A stretch of 64,000 bases of DNA from Siderastrea radians (GCA_964017195.1 OZ024895.1:27011875-27075874); one strand, 5' to 3'; numbered from the stretch's first letter, positions 35,300 through 50,200 are shown. The notes: a model not told the origin generated them from the letters alone. Made by a program: numbers and translations.

Positions 35300-38200
35300 G
35301 CAATAATAATAGTAATAATAATAATAATTTTTTAAATAAATATATTATTTTTATTACAAAATTGTTAACTATTAACATAATGTAATGAAAAACCTTATGT
35401 ACATTTAACATTAATTAATCATTAACAATAATGATAATAATATTAATAATAATAATAATAAAAATTTTTATAGTGCCTTAAACGGCTTGGAAAGTGAAAT
35501 TTCAGTTAAAAATTTACAGTTTTAATCGTATAGGCATGCTTTTTGGCCATTTTAATGCCAAAACATGATCAACGACCTCTCTTGAGCCACGAAAACCTCT
35601 TTTGAGACATAAGTGGCATGAAGAAATGCCCTCGTGGGTATTATTTTCAACGATCTTAAAAATCAAAGGCTCTTTTTTACATGGATCATGGCATGTAGGG
35701 GAAAATGTACTACTTCCGACCGGGTATCCCCTCTAGTTGGGCATGTAATGCATTTTTTCATGCCTCTCTAAACCCAAAACTGTTGGAAGCAAACTAAAGA
35801 GGAGTTCATTGAGGAAAAAATTTGGTAGGGCATGTTTCGGAAAAGTTCATGCCCGGGATGTTCTTTTGCTCAGGGACAATCCGTACCGAGCGACCGGGAG
35901 AAGACTGGGTTTGAGACGAAAAAAGTTCATGCCGGGCATGAAATTTCGATTTTCATGCCCGGCATGAAAATCGAAATCTCATGCCCGGCATGACTTTTGT
36001 TCTCGTCTCAGCCCAGTCTTCTCTCGGTCGAGCCACATTTCATGCCCGGCATGAAATCTGGCTCTACATGCCCGGCATGAAAATCGGCTTTTCATGCCCG
36101 GCATGAAAATCGACTTTGTATGGCCAGTATGAAAATTGACTCCACATGCTGGGCATGAAAACCAACTTGAAAATTGCCTGGTCTTTAAGTAAATCTTGAA
36201 TTGACATACTCAGTGGGTATAAAGTCAGTTTTCTATTCATTCTGACAATGAAGGATTATAAAAAATCCAGTGTTTATCAAAAGTGTAAACAATGAGATGA
36301 CCCTTGAGTGACTCCTACAAATGAGCTGAAATTCTTCAAACACCCATCCCCACACTGACAAATTGTCTCTTCCAGAACCTTTACTGGCCCAAGTACTAAC
36401 AATACTCAAAGTGTCAAAACGTGGATGCAACAGGGGGTAGTTAGAAATCCTTTATTGTTGATTGGTTGCGGTCCAATGAAATGCTTATACAACATACCAT
36501 ATCCTACACATACGTCTCCTTAGAGTGTCCTCAACGATAAAAATAAGATTATCAACCTTTTCATAAGAAAGCAGAATAATTAAGAGCCCTTTACTTTAAC
36601 TCGATGACCAATACCAGAAGAAGTTAGTAGTCTACTGGCAATCTATTGCTATCCACTTTCTGGGGAAAGTGGTCCCAAGCTCAGCACAATCAACACAACT
36701 CAATTTCCCAATTTTTTACTGTTTCCTTATTCAACCTCTGATGGTTAAGAATTAACTAGTCATTTTTCATACAGGGCAGTGAGTACAGATGTAATATCGT
36801 ATAATTTACACTGATCAACAGCAGGCTAAGTGCATTTATTCTAAGTTCACTATTCACATGCCAGGAGGAGGGGGGTACTCCTAGGAATTTTTAGTGGGGG
36901 TGTGCTGCCAAGTTCTCCAGTGTAACTTTCCAATACATGTTTTTAGCCCTAACCTCTGAATCCATACCCATTTTCAGATCTGGTACCCAAATCAGACTTT
37001 CAGACCAAAACAGTCAAAATCCATACCCATTTTCAAACCAAAAAGCCATACCCCTTGGGGTAGCAGATATCTATATAGCTTATACAGGGGGGGTACCCTC
37101 TGTCCCCCTGGCCAGTTGGGAATCAATTGCCCCTATTTTAAAAGTAACATCTTCCCTATAGATTTATTTATTGAAAGGAACAGGGAAGTTGGAGGCAGGC
37201 TGTGGTGATGGGGGGGGGGGGGGGGGAGATGCTGTGATAAATTTCAAATCTTCCAAACAAGCATCAATGTTTCCCCTGAACCCTTGAAGGTAGTAAAGAC
37301 AGTTAATTTGGTTTTGCTCATGTGGATGGATGCCAAGGAGGACTATGAGGGGAAAACATTTTTCACTGGGTCATTGCATGCAGGATGGGATATGTGACCA
37401 AGAGAAAATATTCCATGTCAGTCTCCTTTGCAAACAGTGTAATTTGGACATCATGACTGTCTGTGAGGTCAAAATGGCTAAGTATAGTGTGATAACATGG
37501 CATCATTCTTGTAAAATTACATGTTTTAAAGGCCAAATTTAACCACTTTGATCTCCCCGACACAGAAATTAATTTTCACCAGAAATCCCCTTTCCCCCAA
37601 TTAAAAACCATCTGATGGAAACAGACCATCATGGTCAGGAAACAGACTATGTCAGGACCTGGTTGTTTCAAGCAAGGTGGATTCCAGTAAATTATTTTCA
37701 CTTAACAGTTTGACTCTGGCTACTTTAAATTGCCACATGAAGTTAGCAGCAGTAACGCTTTTTAACATCAAGAGAATCAGAAAGCCTGGACAAAATTTAA
37801 CCCAAGGTTAACGCTAATCGGCTTTCAAACAACCGGGCTCTCGTTCCCATTTTAATTAACAAGTGTCCATTTTAATTATAGGAAAAAATTTTTAAAAAAA
37901 ATTCAATAAATATATTTCTACTTTTTCCACCAAATGCTTAATCCACTTTAAGGAGTTACTCTAAATTCTTTTTCCATTTTCCTTTTCAATGTCTGTGTTC
38001 TTGCTTGTCCTGTTTTTTGTCTCCACCCAGGAGAATTTTCACTTCACTAAGAATTCTTTCTTCAGCTGAAAACAAGAAATTGAACATCAGGATAAATGAC
38101 AACTGTGTTATGACTGTTGTGGTAGCACTTAATAACACACAGAGGGCTTCCCTGGTGTTATCACACCAGGAGTTAACTGAATGGAATCACCTTAGTATCA

Positions 38201-41200
38201 ATTGTAAAATTAATACACATACTAACATCTTGCATAACAACTCTTGCAATCTATTGACCACTTCATATTTTTCAGTGTCTGTGGCCTGTTGCAGGCATCA
38301 TATATTTGTGAGAAGCAAAGTAAAGAACGTTGATCAAACATAAAAGTCATAGTCTTGATGTTGAACAAAATTCTCCCAAGTAGTACCTTAGATGTGTGGA
38401 GAACAAGCAGTCAGGAGAACATGCATGCCTGTTGATCTTGGGGCAAATAAGTGGGTTAAATAGTGCACAAAAAGGGAGTTTGTAGCACTCCTAGGTTATG
38501 ATCAGGATACCTGAAGTAACTAAAAATAAATAATGCTTCCCATTGTTTGATTTTTATTTTGCCACAGGGACAGGTTGTAAAAGCAATGCATAGTAAGCAG
38601 AGATTTTTTGTCAATTTTCTTTGAAATAGCAGATGATGTCACACAGAAGGAATTGTCATTCTGACCTATCTCCACCCCATGTCTTGCCAATTAAAATTGT
38701 AAGCTCTCCCCTCAAGCGTATTCCAACCTAAATGAAAGAATTTATCTACTTACAGTTCTATGATTTATCCTTTCCTTGATAACCCTCTTTGCTGGCCCTT
38801 CTCCCTTTTGGAGTGACAAATGTTCTGGTCTTTTTTAGCCATTAAGTCCATGCCAGGTACTGGCCTGAATAAAGCTAAAAATATTTAAGTGAAACTAAAC
38901 TATAATTAATGCAACCCTCAACAGAGTTATGCTAGTCTGATCATGTGGTACAATTCTTTAGGTTGTTCTTGTTAAACAATAATGAATGACCTGATTAAGG
39001 CAATATAATTTTCACTTTCACTGAGACGAAAAACATAATAGCCCGTACGAAAATATCAGGCCTGACTGAGCCACATTCAGGCCTGAATCTGACCTTAATT
39101 GCTAGGTCAAAGCATAAACAGAGCCAGAGAGGAGCGTATCAGGTATTTTTTAGGCTTAACTGATAGAAGGAGCTATCTTTACATCTCTGTGAGCATAATT
39201 TTAGGCCTGAATTCAGGCCTGAATTTAGGCTTTAACTTAAAATGATGGAAGTGAAATCCAACCGGCTACTGTCAGCCTGATGGGAGCCTTATTAAAACCT
39301 TAATTATGTGTTACCTCAACTCTCCCAGCTGAAAATTTTCTATTAAGCGCTCTAATTTCAGTTTGCAGAAAAAACTACGGTCAACTATTACTCAGTGAAA
39401 ACGCAACATTTCTGAGGTTGCTGCTCGGCCGTGATTAGCGGGAATTAGCACTTGATGAACATTGAACTTGCAGTTGGCAAGGTTCGTTCTGTTTTTGTTC
39501 AAACACGAAATTTACACCAAAGAGACTGGCCTGATGAAAGAATGTTTTGAAAAAAGGCGTTCAGGGGTAGTCAGTGATTTAAGTTGTACATTTTACTCAC
39601 CAGAGTGGAGCATTTAATTCCCTTGCTACGGCTCTCTACAGAAAAACACGCAAGCCGCTTGTGTACAGAGAAAAGGTGCTCAATTTAGAAACATTTTTTT
39701 GAAAAATAGTTTCCATTTTCTTTTCCCCCGCAATTTAAACGAATATTCCTTGCAGATTGCAAGAATTTTTCTTGTTTTTTGATCCAGAGCTCCTCTATAA
39801 GATCTGAACGTGACATCAATGCATGCCGGAATGCGGCCTCAAAGTCCCTTGAGACACGTTGAGACAACGTGTTTATTGTTGCAGAAAGCCAGCTCATGTT
39901 ACAAAAGTTATCTCAACCTTTGTCAACCGTTACAGTTACACAACCTAAAGCGGGAAAATTTCTGGTAGAGTTGCGTCTCATTTTCGAGATGGTTATGGGA
40001 ATATTCCTTTGCTTTTACCTGAACACTGATAAGCTATTCCAGCAAGTTTGTCAATTTGTATAAGCAGTGATTCCTCATTGTGATCGTGGAAGCAGGAGTC
40101 AGGAAGAGTGCTGTTTTTGTCTGTTGCCTGAGATCAGTGATTTGGGATATGTTCTCCAGTCTGTTGATAAAGTAGATCGGTGGCCTGCAGGAACGCAATG
40201 TTCATCGATAATTATAGATTTTCAAAGACAAGAAGCAAGAGACAGATTGAGGTGAGCAACTTTCAACGTGTGTTGCCTCGCGGTACTAAGCCGAAAGCGA
40301 CATAAGACAAAGACCAACGGTTACGCATCCAATTCAGTTCTGTAACTAATGGCACATTCCTTGGTGATTGTATTCTTTTTTGCAGTTCACTGGATTGTTA
40401 CCAGTGTTGTAATTTGCCTTGTGAGCATTAAGCAGAATGTACAGTGACTAGAATTTGTATCTCATCTGTGAACAAATTTGTAAATATTTTAACTGAATTT
40501 CGTTATATTCAAGTCCCCAGCAGACTAAATTTTACACAGTTGGTTAGGTTACAATTTGACTGTAACCCGTGAAAATATTAAAGACATAGCTTTTTCTAAG
40601 GCATGTACTGGTGTTTCATTGTGACTGTGAGTTTTATCATAGTTGGCGTACAAAAATGTGGCGCTCTGATAGGTTGTGCGTTGTATCGCGTGCTTCGTAC
40701 AGAAGATCTGTCCAAGATTCTTTTTCTTTGGCTTTGTTGTGTACCATATCAGTGTCTACATATTTCAAGCTTAAGATTATTTCAGGCCTTATTCAGGCCT
40801 TTTTCAGGCCTAAATATTTATCTATTGACATCAAAGTGTAATTCAATCGACCCACGAGTATTAAGGCCTGATTATGGCCTCATTCAGGCCTGAATGTTTC
40901 CATTGATTTCGTGCCTAAAATTTTTAAGGCTTCGAAGCCTTAAGAATTTCAGTTATTTAAGGCTTGATTTTAAAGTGCCCATGTCACAAAATTTTTTAAG
41001 TTTTCAAGTGAAAGTCCACATTGAAAAAGGAACTTCTGCGAAAAAATTTTTTGATTTGAACAAAACGCGATTTTTTATGAATTTTTTTAAACGCGAAAAA
41101 TTGCCGCCATTTTGGCACACCACTCGTATTAGTCTTCTCTCGGTCACAAAGAAGTTGTGACGTAGGTTAAGGAACACGTGACCACAGATCCAAATAAACT

Positions 41201-44200
41201 TTAGAGAGATCTTACCTGGATTCCATCGAGTGTTTTGCTATAAACTCGGAAAATGCCCGAAAGATGCGTTGCTGCACGATGCGACAACGTAGGAGATCCC
41301 GTAAAAGGAATCAGCATGCACCTAATTCCTTTTCTGAACTCTGATAACGCCATAGCTACAAGGAGAAGGAAAAGATGGATCGACTTCGTCCTGGCGCGAA
41401 GGAAGAACTGGCAGCCCGGGAAAACGTCCTCACTGTGCTCCGTACACTTTAAAGAAGACGACTTTCAGTTTCGTTTCGACTCAAAGATGAAGCGATCGTT
41501 GAAAAAAGACGAAATTGGGATTTGTGTGTTCCCCTCCATTCACGCTGGTTCAGACGTCGAACAACCCCCTTCAAAGCGGGAAAAGAGAATGGTAAGCTTC
41601 ATGGTTAAGCTTATATGCTTTGTGTGAAATTTCTCTGTCAGCATCCATTTTCGAATAAGTAGTTTTTCTCCTATTTCTTAAAGAATTAAACGTGCTCTTA
41701 ACTGAACTGTTTTACTTCTGCATTACTCTTTGCAGTTAGTGAGATCGGCCCATGCACGATTAAAGACTTTAGAAGAGTCTGAAACTTCAGTTTCGCATCC
41801 TGTGTTGTCACCTTGCGAGGTGCCTACAACAAGTAGTCAAGAGGTAAGATGTTTTATTATTGGTGCCTTAAAATTGTCAGTTTCAAGAATAAGTGCTGTA
41901 TGCTAAAGTACTGGAAGCGTGGACTTCATTAGAAAATATTACTTCAGAGCAGAAAGATTAAAATTTGATAAATCATGTATCATTGTAGGAATGTTATCAT
42001 GAAGTAATGTTATGATATCATTGATTGTTTATATTTAATTTTTACAGGTTGTTCAAGGATTGGAGGAAGCTGAAGCTTCAACCTCACTGGTAAATGCCTA
42101 TTTAATTGTTTAACAAGTCATTAAAGAGTTTAATGAACTAAACTCTGATTGTCAATTCCTTTTTGTAGGAGGGAGATGTGACTGTGACTGTTCATGTTGA
42201 AAAACAAGGAGGGGCTACCTGTAATGTAGTAAGTAGGGCATACACATTTTGAATTAATACATTGAAGTAGTCTTGTAATCACCTCTCTGTCATCTCAAGG
42301 GTAATAACTTCAGGGAAAAAGGTCCATGAAAAATCTTGGGAAGTAAAATTGTAGCCATTTTGTTATTATTCTGCAGGAAGATGGCACACAGATGACTGAG
42401 GGTGGCAATGTGCATTTACACCTACAGTCTGAAGCAACCATGCAAAAGGTATGCATTCACATTAGTTATACCACTGTAAGTTAAAAATCTTTCAGTTTAA
42501 CAGCAAAGTTGTATATTATTCATATCTTCACCAACATAGGAGACATCTACACAGATCGTTGCTGATGAATTAAGCAGTAGTTTCCTTAGAGAGATTGATG
42601 TGTTGAAGGGGCAGGTAACGGCTGCAAGAGAGGCCCTGAAAAAGTCTAAAGACCAAAAAAGGCAGCTCAAACGCAAAGGTTTGTATAAAGAATGACATTT
42701 GCTTGATAGAGTTTTCAAACCTTTACCAGTCTGGAAATTATTAAAAAAAACTCATTTTTATTCCTAGTTGGCGTACTGACACATGAGCTTGAAGAGGTCA
42801 AGTTGAAGATGGCCAGAAATGAAGAGCAGCACGAGGATTCTGAAATTGTTGTGGACTTCCCTGACGGTGACCATGACAATGAAGAAAATGATGATGCCGA
42901 CACCATTGAAGAGGAACCCGACTTTTCCTGTGGGTCGAATGAAGAACTCTTCAGTGATAGTGCAGAGGATACTGAAACAGAAGATGAAGAGGCACAAATA
43001 AAAAGCAGGAGGTACAAACAAATTAAAACCTTGATAAGCAATACCTTATTAGATAAGTGTTAATATTGATTTTTTTCATGCATGTGTTTACAAGTGTATA
43101 GTGCAATTGATACTAATGTAAATTGAAACTTGACAAACAATAGTAGCTTAATGGATAATAAAAACATGATTTTTTTTATTGCACAATTAGAAATTACATA
43201 CAACATCAAAAAAACACTTATTCAATAAACAAGCAAAATCGCATTCAACTAAATTACATAACATTAAATTCCATTACAATTACGATAACCTATATCAAAT
43301 TAGCATGACAAAAACATGATTTGCATTTAATTTACATTATGTACTGAACAGCCAAATATTTGACTTTCTTTCCTCTTTTTTGCATCTTATTGGCAGGATC
43401 CCCCTATCTAGTTCATATGACGATGTCAGAAGAGAACCCAAGTACATAGTGTTCCTGTCAAAACTGCTGCTGCTCTTTCAGTTCTGCCATTTTTGTGGTA
43501 CAGGAAGCAAGCCTGAGATCACAGCAGAAGAGACTGGAACTGCAGTAGTCATTAAAACTGTATGCACCAATTCCAGTTGCAGAAAGGAATTTACCTGGAC
43601 CAGTCAGCCTTTATTGCCAGGCACCAAGATCCTTGCCGGCAACTTCTTGATATCTATGGCCGTGCTATTTGCTGGTGGTTCTTTTACAAAAGTGAGACAA
43701 ATCTTCTTGAACATGGGTCTGGCCTGTACTTCATTGAGCACATTCTTCAGACACCAACGGGTACGTGATAGATGTGAAAGTAAAACAAGTCATTTTTAGC
43801 AGCGACAGACAGTAAACGGTTGCATATCATGTGAGCTGAAGCCAGCTTGAACATACTATTAGCTTAGTTTGAATCTGCTTCATGCCCTCTTACCAAGTCA
43901 TTCATACAATTTAGTAGGAAAATAATGGCTATGACAACAATTTACTTTCTGATTTAATTGGAATTTGACAATTTTATTTCACAACCTGATATACATTCAT
44001 TTGATTATTGTTTTAGACTATGCTGATTCCTACTGTACACTTGTTTTGGAAAAGATACCAAACAAACCTGTTATCTCAGCTAAAGAATATGGGAGGGATC
44101 ACACTATCAGGTGACGGGCGCCACGACAGCATGGGCCATTGTGCCAAGTATTGTGCTTACACAATCTTCTGTTGCACATTACCACGTATCATTCATTTTG

Positions 44201-47200
44201 CACTTGTACAGGTAGGCTAATTCCTTGGATGATCTTTTGTTCTCATGCTCATCATAGAAATCTACACATATAAATATTTACTTTGAATGCAACCACTGGT
44301 GCGTGATAAATGGTGGTATAAATACAGAAATATATGTCATGGCTTATTATCACAAGATTATTCATAATGAGCTTGTGTTGTTTTCCTTTAGTTGCATTTT
44401 TTTTTTGGCTTTCCTGTTTAGTACCATAGCCTCTTAATGCCTCTTTCAACCTCAGGTTTTCTATTTTGCTTTTAGAGAAATCAAGCTGGAAACAGCCCTG
44501 CAATGGAGTTCCTGGGATTTCAAAAATGCATGGACTTTTTGCTGGGAAGTGGCATTGTAATTGCAGCCTTCATTTCCGACAGGCATACTCAAATAGCAAG
44601 TCACATGAAGAATGTTTTATCCCACATCAGGCACTACTTTGATCTCTGGCATCTTAAAAAGAGTACGATTACTTCTGTAGAATATTGTATACACTGTAAC
44701 CATTGCACTTGAGATGTTGCTTTCAAGACCACAATAAGAAACCACAGAGTTAAGACACTTTACAGCTTTTTAGCACCACCAAAAAAATTCACCCATAGCT
44801 GCTGCTCATTGAAAAAATGGTGCAGAGTTCCTTTTTCAGGTTGAATAAGGAAGAAGAGAATTAAAATTTGCTCTGGTTTTGAACAATAGGCAATAATTTT
44901 CAGTGTCTGCCATTATTTTCTTTGCACCTTTCACACTGTTTACACACCAATCATCTTACTCATATCACACATGAATAATGTCCACTGGGCAAAGCCCCGT
45001 AAAAGCCAAATTTTTGTCCAGTCCTAAAGGGCAAGGGGTGTTTAGATTATGCTATGGTTTGTATTGATGTTGCTGTTACTTGTTTAATTTCACAGAGATT
45101 ACCAAGTTACTAACTAAAATTACAAAAGAAAAGGGAAATGAAGATCTCAAGCCATGGGTGAAGCCCTGTGAGAGGCACCTATACTGGAGTGCAACATCCA
45201 CAGTAGATGGTAACGGGAAGGTCGTATGGGCGAAATTCAAATCATTCCTCAGCCACATCATCAATCGACACACTAACTTGGAGGACCCCCTATTCAACAA
45301 GTGTGCACATGGTGACATTGCTGATCGCACATGGATTAACTCAGGTATTATTTTTGCTTTCTTTTGCTATTAGATTTTTTTTATTTTATTATTAGTATTA
45401 TTATTATTATTACTACTGTTATTATTATAATTAATAATTATTATTATTTCAGCGCACACAGTGTATGACAAAGTAAAAAAGGCCCTGACTTCTGACAGTC
45501 TGAGAAAAGGAATAATGCAGGCCTCCCCAAGTGAACAAACTGATTGTCTGGAGGGCTTTCACTCAGTGCTGAATCAATTTGCACCAAAGTTAATTGCTTT
45601 TTCCTATCTTGGAATGTACTGCAGGTGAGAGAAATCAGAAATAGAGGATAATACATGCTTGTACAGATCTATATGATATTTATCTCCCCAGTTGTTCAAC
45701 ATGATATCTCCAAGCAACCATGTATCATTTTGTATATGTCATAAACCTACTAATAACAAGGTTTTTGAATATTTTTAATACTCGTCAGCAAACATCACAA
45801 AATTGATATCTTCATATGTGAAAGATATGATATCTCTCACATGTGAAGGTTTGATTTTTCTCACTCTAGTTCATATAATGAAGTTTTTGTCTGTAATGGT
45901 GCTGCTGTGACAGTAAATTAACAATGGTGCATGATTTTTATCTAAAATAACACCTTTGCAGCAAAGTTACATGTTTGTTGCATTTCATTAATTTTGTTGT
46001 TCATGTCTTCTAGGCACATATTAGCTGCATTGCATTTCAACTACAATCTTCACAGAGAAGACAAAGTAAATCAAGATGGCAGTGTCTCACTTAAAGTAAC
46101 CTACCCGAAGTTCAAGAACGGGGAAGCGACTGTTAGAAATAGGAAAATTGAACCAAACTTTGGTATTTATTTATTTATTTTATCTTGTACTGTCTTGTTA
46201 TAATTAATTTACATAAGAAGTGTAGGATTCCTGTAGTCAATTCAATAAGACATTTATACACGTGTACTTTACAAGTGTAGCTATTGTTTTAGAGGTCAGA
46301 AACAAAAGCTACACTTGTAAATTACACTTGTACATGTTTTATTGAATTGACCACAGGAGGTCCTACACTGATCATGTCAATCCTAAAAGCCAAGCATGCA
46401 ATGCAGTTTATATACTGGTGAACATATCCACACTGTAAACTAATTGACTGTCACAATTTCTAGATTATGTTGGAGAATTGTTTCAATTTTTTCTGGGCCT
46501 AAGCAAGCAGCAACTTCAGGAAACATTCAATGAACTTAAAGCTATGGTTCCAGCACCCATGAACACCATGCTTGATAAGCAACCCCGGGAGGAGGCCATA
46601 AGGAAGCGAATGGAACGCTCAAGCATGGTTACAAAGGATGTGCCTCCGACTGCAGCAGGTACACACCAGAATGGAAACATCAGGAGTTTTTACTTTTACT
46701 TCTGACTATCTTGCTATAAACTGAATCATTGAAAAGTCATAATGGATGTATGATCTTCTATACACATCAGGGCTCAAGACTTATGGTAGAAAAACTCGGA
46801 AACGTCTACTGTTCTTGATAGAAATTAATATACCTGACTAGTGAAAAATTACTTTTGGCTAGTAAAATTTGACATGTCGCTAGTCAGTAAACCAGTGAGT
46901 TGAAAAGTACATTTAAGTCTCAAGCCCTGCACATGCTTCTACAAATTATATTTGTTTGCTGTGCTAAATTTTTAATAATTATTGTAGGTTAAATATGGTC
47001 AAATATTGCATTAACTTCAGGCAGAATATTCACTGACAGTGGAATTTTTTGTAACAATTCAAATAAGAAAACTATATTCAGACAAGTTTCTTTTTTTTCT
47101 TTCTTTGCAGAGTCTGAGCAGGTGACATCTGGAAGAACAGAGCGACGAACAAGAGAACTTCCACGGTGTCTGGCCTGCAAGAACCCTATGAGGGGTCACA

Positions 47201-50200
47201 AAAATGTGACCGATTGTCCCAGAAATAAAAAATAGAGAGGCAAATACTTCAAACGGGGAATGTGTTTTCTATTTTCATTCCTTTCTGTTTATTTTTTTAA
47301 AGGAAAACTGTTAAATACACAATCCCTAGCATATTTTTGAATTGGCATCAGTTATTTTTGCGATTTGTCTTTAATCTCTTTTGAAACCATTGATTTGTCA
47401 GTAAATTACTTACTAATTTGAAATAAATAAAGACTGAAGCTCATTCCAGTGGACATGGGGCTTAAGGCAATAGATAGATTTAGCAAGAGAACGGGAATGT
47501 AAGTTGACGACGGCATGCACATTAAAAATGCCCTTGTATGGGTGTTTTTATGCACGCGCTACCCATATATGGGCATTTTTAATGCGGGCACGGTAGTCAA
47601 CTGACGTTCCCATTCACTTGCTATATCTGTCAATAATTATGTGGATACAGGTATGTTCCGGAACCACACTATGTGCAAAGGTTGTTAACAGCAGTTGCTA
47701 TATTACATGGATGATGATAATCATTTCTGAAAAACATTTGTTTTAGATAAAAGTTGACACAACTACATGTATCAGTCAAACGCTCCTAGCTGGAAACCAG
47801 CTGACTCCTTGTCCCCGTCAGTTTTAAATGTACTTCTAATAGCGAAGTAAGCACAAGCAGGAAGAGGAATTCTTTTCTTGCCCAAGTAGCCATATACCAG
47901 CCTAGTAAATTCTCTGTAGGCTATTGCCCTGAGATACCTGTAAATTGAGAAAATAAAAAAAAAAAATTATAAGTTTTTAATAAAATGCAAAAATGTCCTC
48001 TGACTTGCAAACATTTTGTAATAATATTTCATGGTAGGTTTTTTTAACCTAAAAAAGAAAAACCCCATTAAATTCACTGCAAACCCCACTTAATTCACTG
48101 CATTTGAGTGGGTTTCTTGTCTAGGATTGTTTTGTTTGTTGATTTTTTTATCCCAAAAAAGTTAAAAATAAATAAATATGCTCGTGTTTGAACAAACACG
48201 CGGAAGAAAATTAATTGGTGAGTGAGTGTTTTTGTCTCGGAATAATCGGTCTGATAGTCGCCCTTTGGAAATTTGATGTTCTTAAAACTAGCAGAGCCCT
48301 CGAAGCATAATAATATCAGAAACAGAAACATTCTATTGTCTGCATAAAACATTTAAAATGGTTCAAGACCCATAAAACGTAAACAAATAAGTGAATCGAA
48401 CACACCTTTCCTCGGAACCAGTTTTTTTGTAGCCTTGCTTCGCCTTGGTTCGGTATTTACCACTAGCTAATCGAAGGCTCCACTTTTCTAAGCAAACTGG
48501 CCTAAATCCAGGATGTTCTGTTATACAGCGCAGCTCTTGTCCCTCTTCGAGATCATCCCGCACAACTTCGCTTGTCAGAGCCTCACAGCAGCCCTCGAGT
48601 TCTTTGCAGCAGTAGCATTCGCTGATATTCGTCAAAAGATCACGGCTGCAATTACCACAGGTACACCTGAAAGCGAGTAACTCACATTACATTCAACCCA
48701 AGTGTGATGACAAAGCGAGACGAATAGAAGTTAACTTACCACTCTCCGACAGGTACAGCATTTTCCAAGCGTTGTTTCAACTCCTTCTCTAACTGTTCGT
48801 TTTCCTCTTGCTCTTTCCTATAGTTCGCTAGCCACTCGGCATCCGCTATAGGTTCATCCGCATAAGGTTCCTGCGTGGGCTTCTCGTCAGGTTCGAAGAC
48901 GCAATCGGCCTCAACTTCTATTTGATACTCTTCGTTTTCACTGCTATATCGGTCGCTTTCCGTTTCAGAAGCACTTTCTTCTAATGAACACATTTCTCTA
49001 AGCTGTTCCGGCTGGCAGTTCAATGAATATTCACAAGATCTAGCCAACAACCCGTCATTTGCTGATAGTAAACTGTAGTAAACACAAGAGAACGCAAGAG
49101 CCATGGCAACAAGCGTTCCTGAAACTACGTCACATGGTGAGCCCGCGCTTTACGATCAGCGGAAGGGGTGAACCAAACAAAAGTAGGCTTTAAAAATTCA
49201 TAAAAAATTCGCGTTTTGTTCAAATCAAAAAATTTTTTCGCAGAAGTTCCTTTTTCAATGTGGACTTTCACTTGAAAACTTAAAAAAATTGGTGACATGG
49301 GCACTTTAAGGTTACTGTGAGGTTCCCTTAGCCTAAATTCAGGCTTCATTTTTAAGGTTCTTTTCAGGCCTGATCTGGCTTTATTCAGGTTTCAAAAGTC
49401 AGGCCTTATTTAGTCTCGCGTAAGGTCTGAAAATTTCGTACGGGAGTCACCTGAATTTTAGGATTGGGAAAACAAGGTTGCCACTTATCAGACAAAAATC
49501 TTCCCTGAAATTTCCCGATTTTCTATTAACCACAATCCAGTTTTCAGTGATCATGAATAACAAAAACTATTTGAAACGATGTTGCCTTTCCAACATGAAA
49601 AAAACTTTGTCACGTCTGTTGACGAGCTAAGTAAAACTAAAATTCTTTGAGTTTGACTAATATCACAGCTTGATGCAAAGTCATAGTGAGCTTTACATTT
49701 AAATGCTTTACATTTACCTGAGCTTAAAAAAATCTGTTTTTCGCTTAAACTGAAATGAATTGTGTGTGTAAAACAGGTGGTCAAAGTTAGCGACCATAAG
49801 CAAACAACAGAGAAATAACATATTCCTGTTAAGTATGAGCTGCAAGTATAATGTGAAACCAAAGCCAATAAGCTGAGTATGCAGCTGCATGTGTCATAAT
49901 ATCACTGGTTTAACTACAACACTAGTGACCAACAGAAAACAAACAATCAAACGAAAAGAAAGAGATAAACGTTTCCATAATAACCATTATTTGGAAACGT
50001 TTTGTACACACTGTACGGTTGCTGGAAATAAAAAACAGTCTTCGCCGCGAAGACGAAGAAGAGCAAGTGTTAAGATTATGTACTTACCGGAGAAATAAAC
50101 CGCCACCGGACACTCACAGGAGGTTATAGCTTCTCAATAACACCATTTGCGTATCTGCAGAACGAAGATGAACCAGCTGGAAAGGTGAGACTGAAATGTC

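Larger units (their letters stand above)
40970..49309. mobile_element. Kolobok-type DNA transposon with two genes, apparently coding-intact
   Basis: TTAA at 40970-40973 and 49306-49309 bracket 8332 bp. Inverted terminal repeats of about 115 bp start AGTGCCCATGTCAC and include CAAGTGAAAGTCCACATTG and GGAACTTCTGCGAAAAAAT; the arms are nearly identical. Inside are a 15-exon THAP-DDE transposase gene on + (41253-47235) and a three-exon gene on - (47772-49104) with a P2X7-ballast-like domain. TTAA targets and a THAP transposase are hallmarks of Kolobok. It interrupts the AGGCCTGA-rich element. Confidence 0.85.
39042..49444. mobile_element. AGGCCTGA-rich non-autonomous element split by Kolobok
   Basis: Left end CCCGTACGAAAATATCAGGC and right end, read inward, CCCGTACGAAATTTTCAGAC are inverted repeats. 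Many AGGCCTGA/TCAGGCCT motifs lie near both ends (39057-39235, 40783-40890, 49325-49405). Without the Kolobok insertion it would be about 2.07 kb. It has no coding domain of its own. The target duplication is unclear (possibly AG). Confidence 0.6.

Noticed and set aside
35700..36165. CRISPR-like array
   Set aside because: The units are self-palindromic with irregular short spacers in a eukaryotic transposon end. There are no cas genes, and the array is mirrored at 52310-52640.
38005..38343. 112-codon plus frame as a gene of the CTTA element
   Set aside because: No recognisable domain, no splice partners and AT-rich composition. I could not support it.
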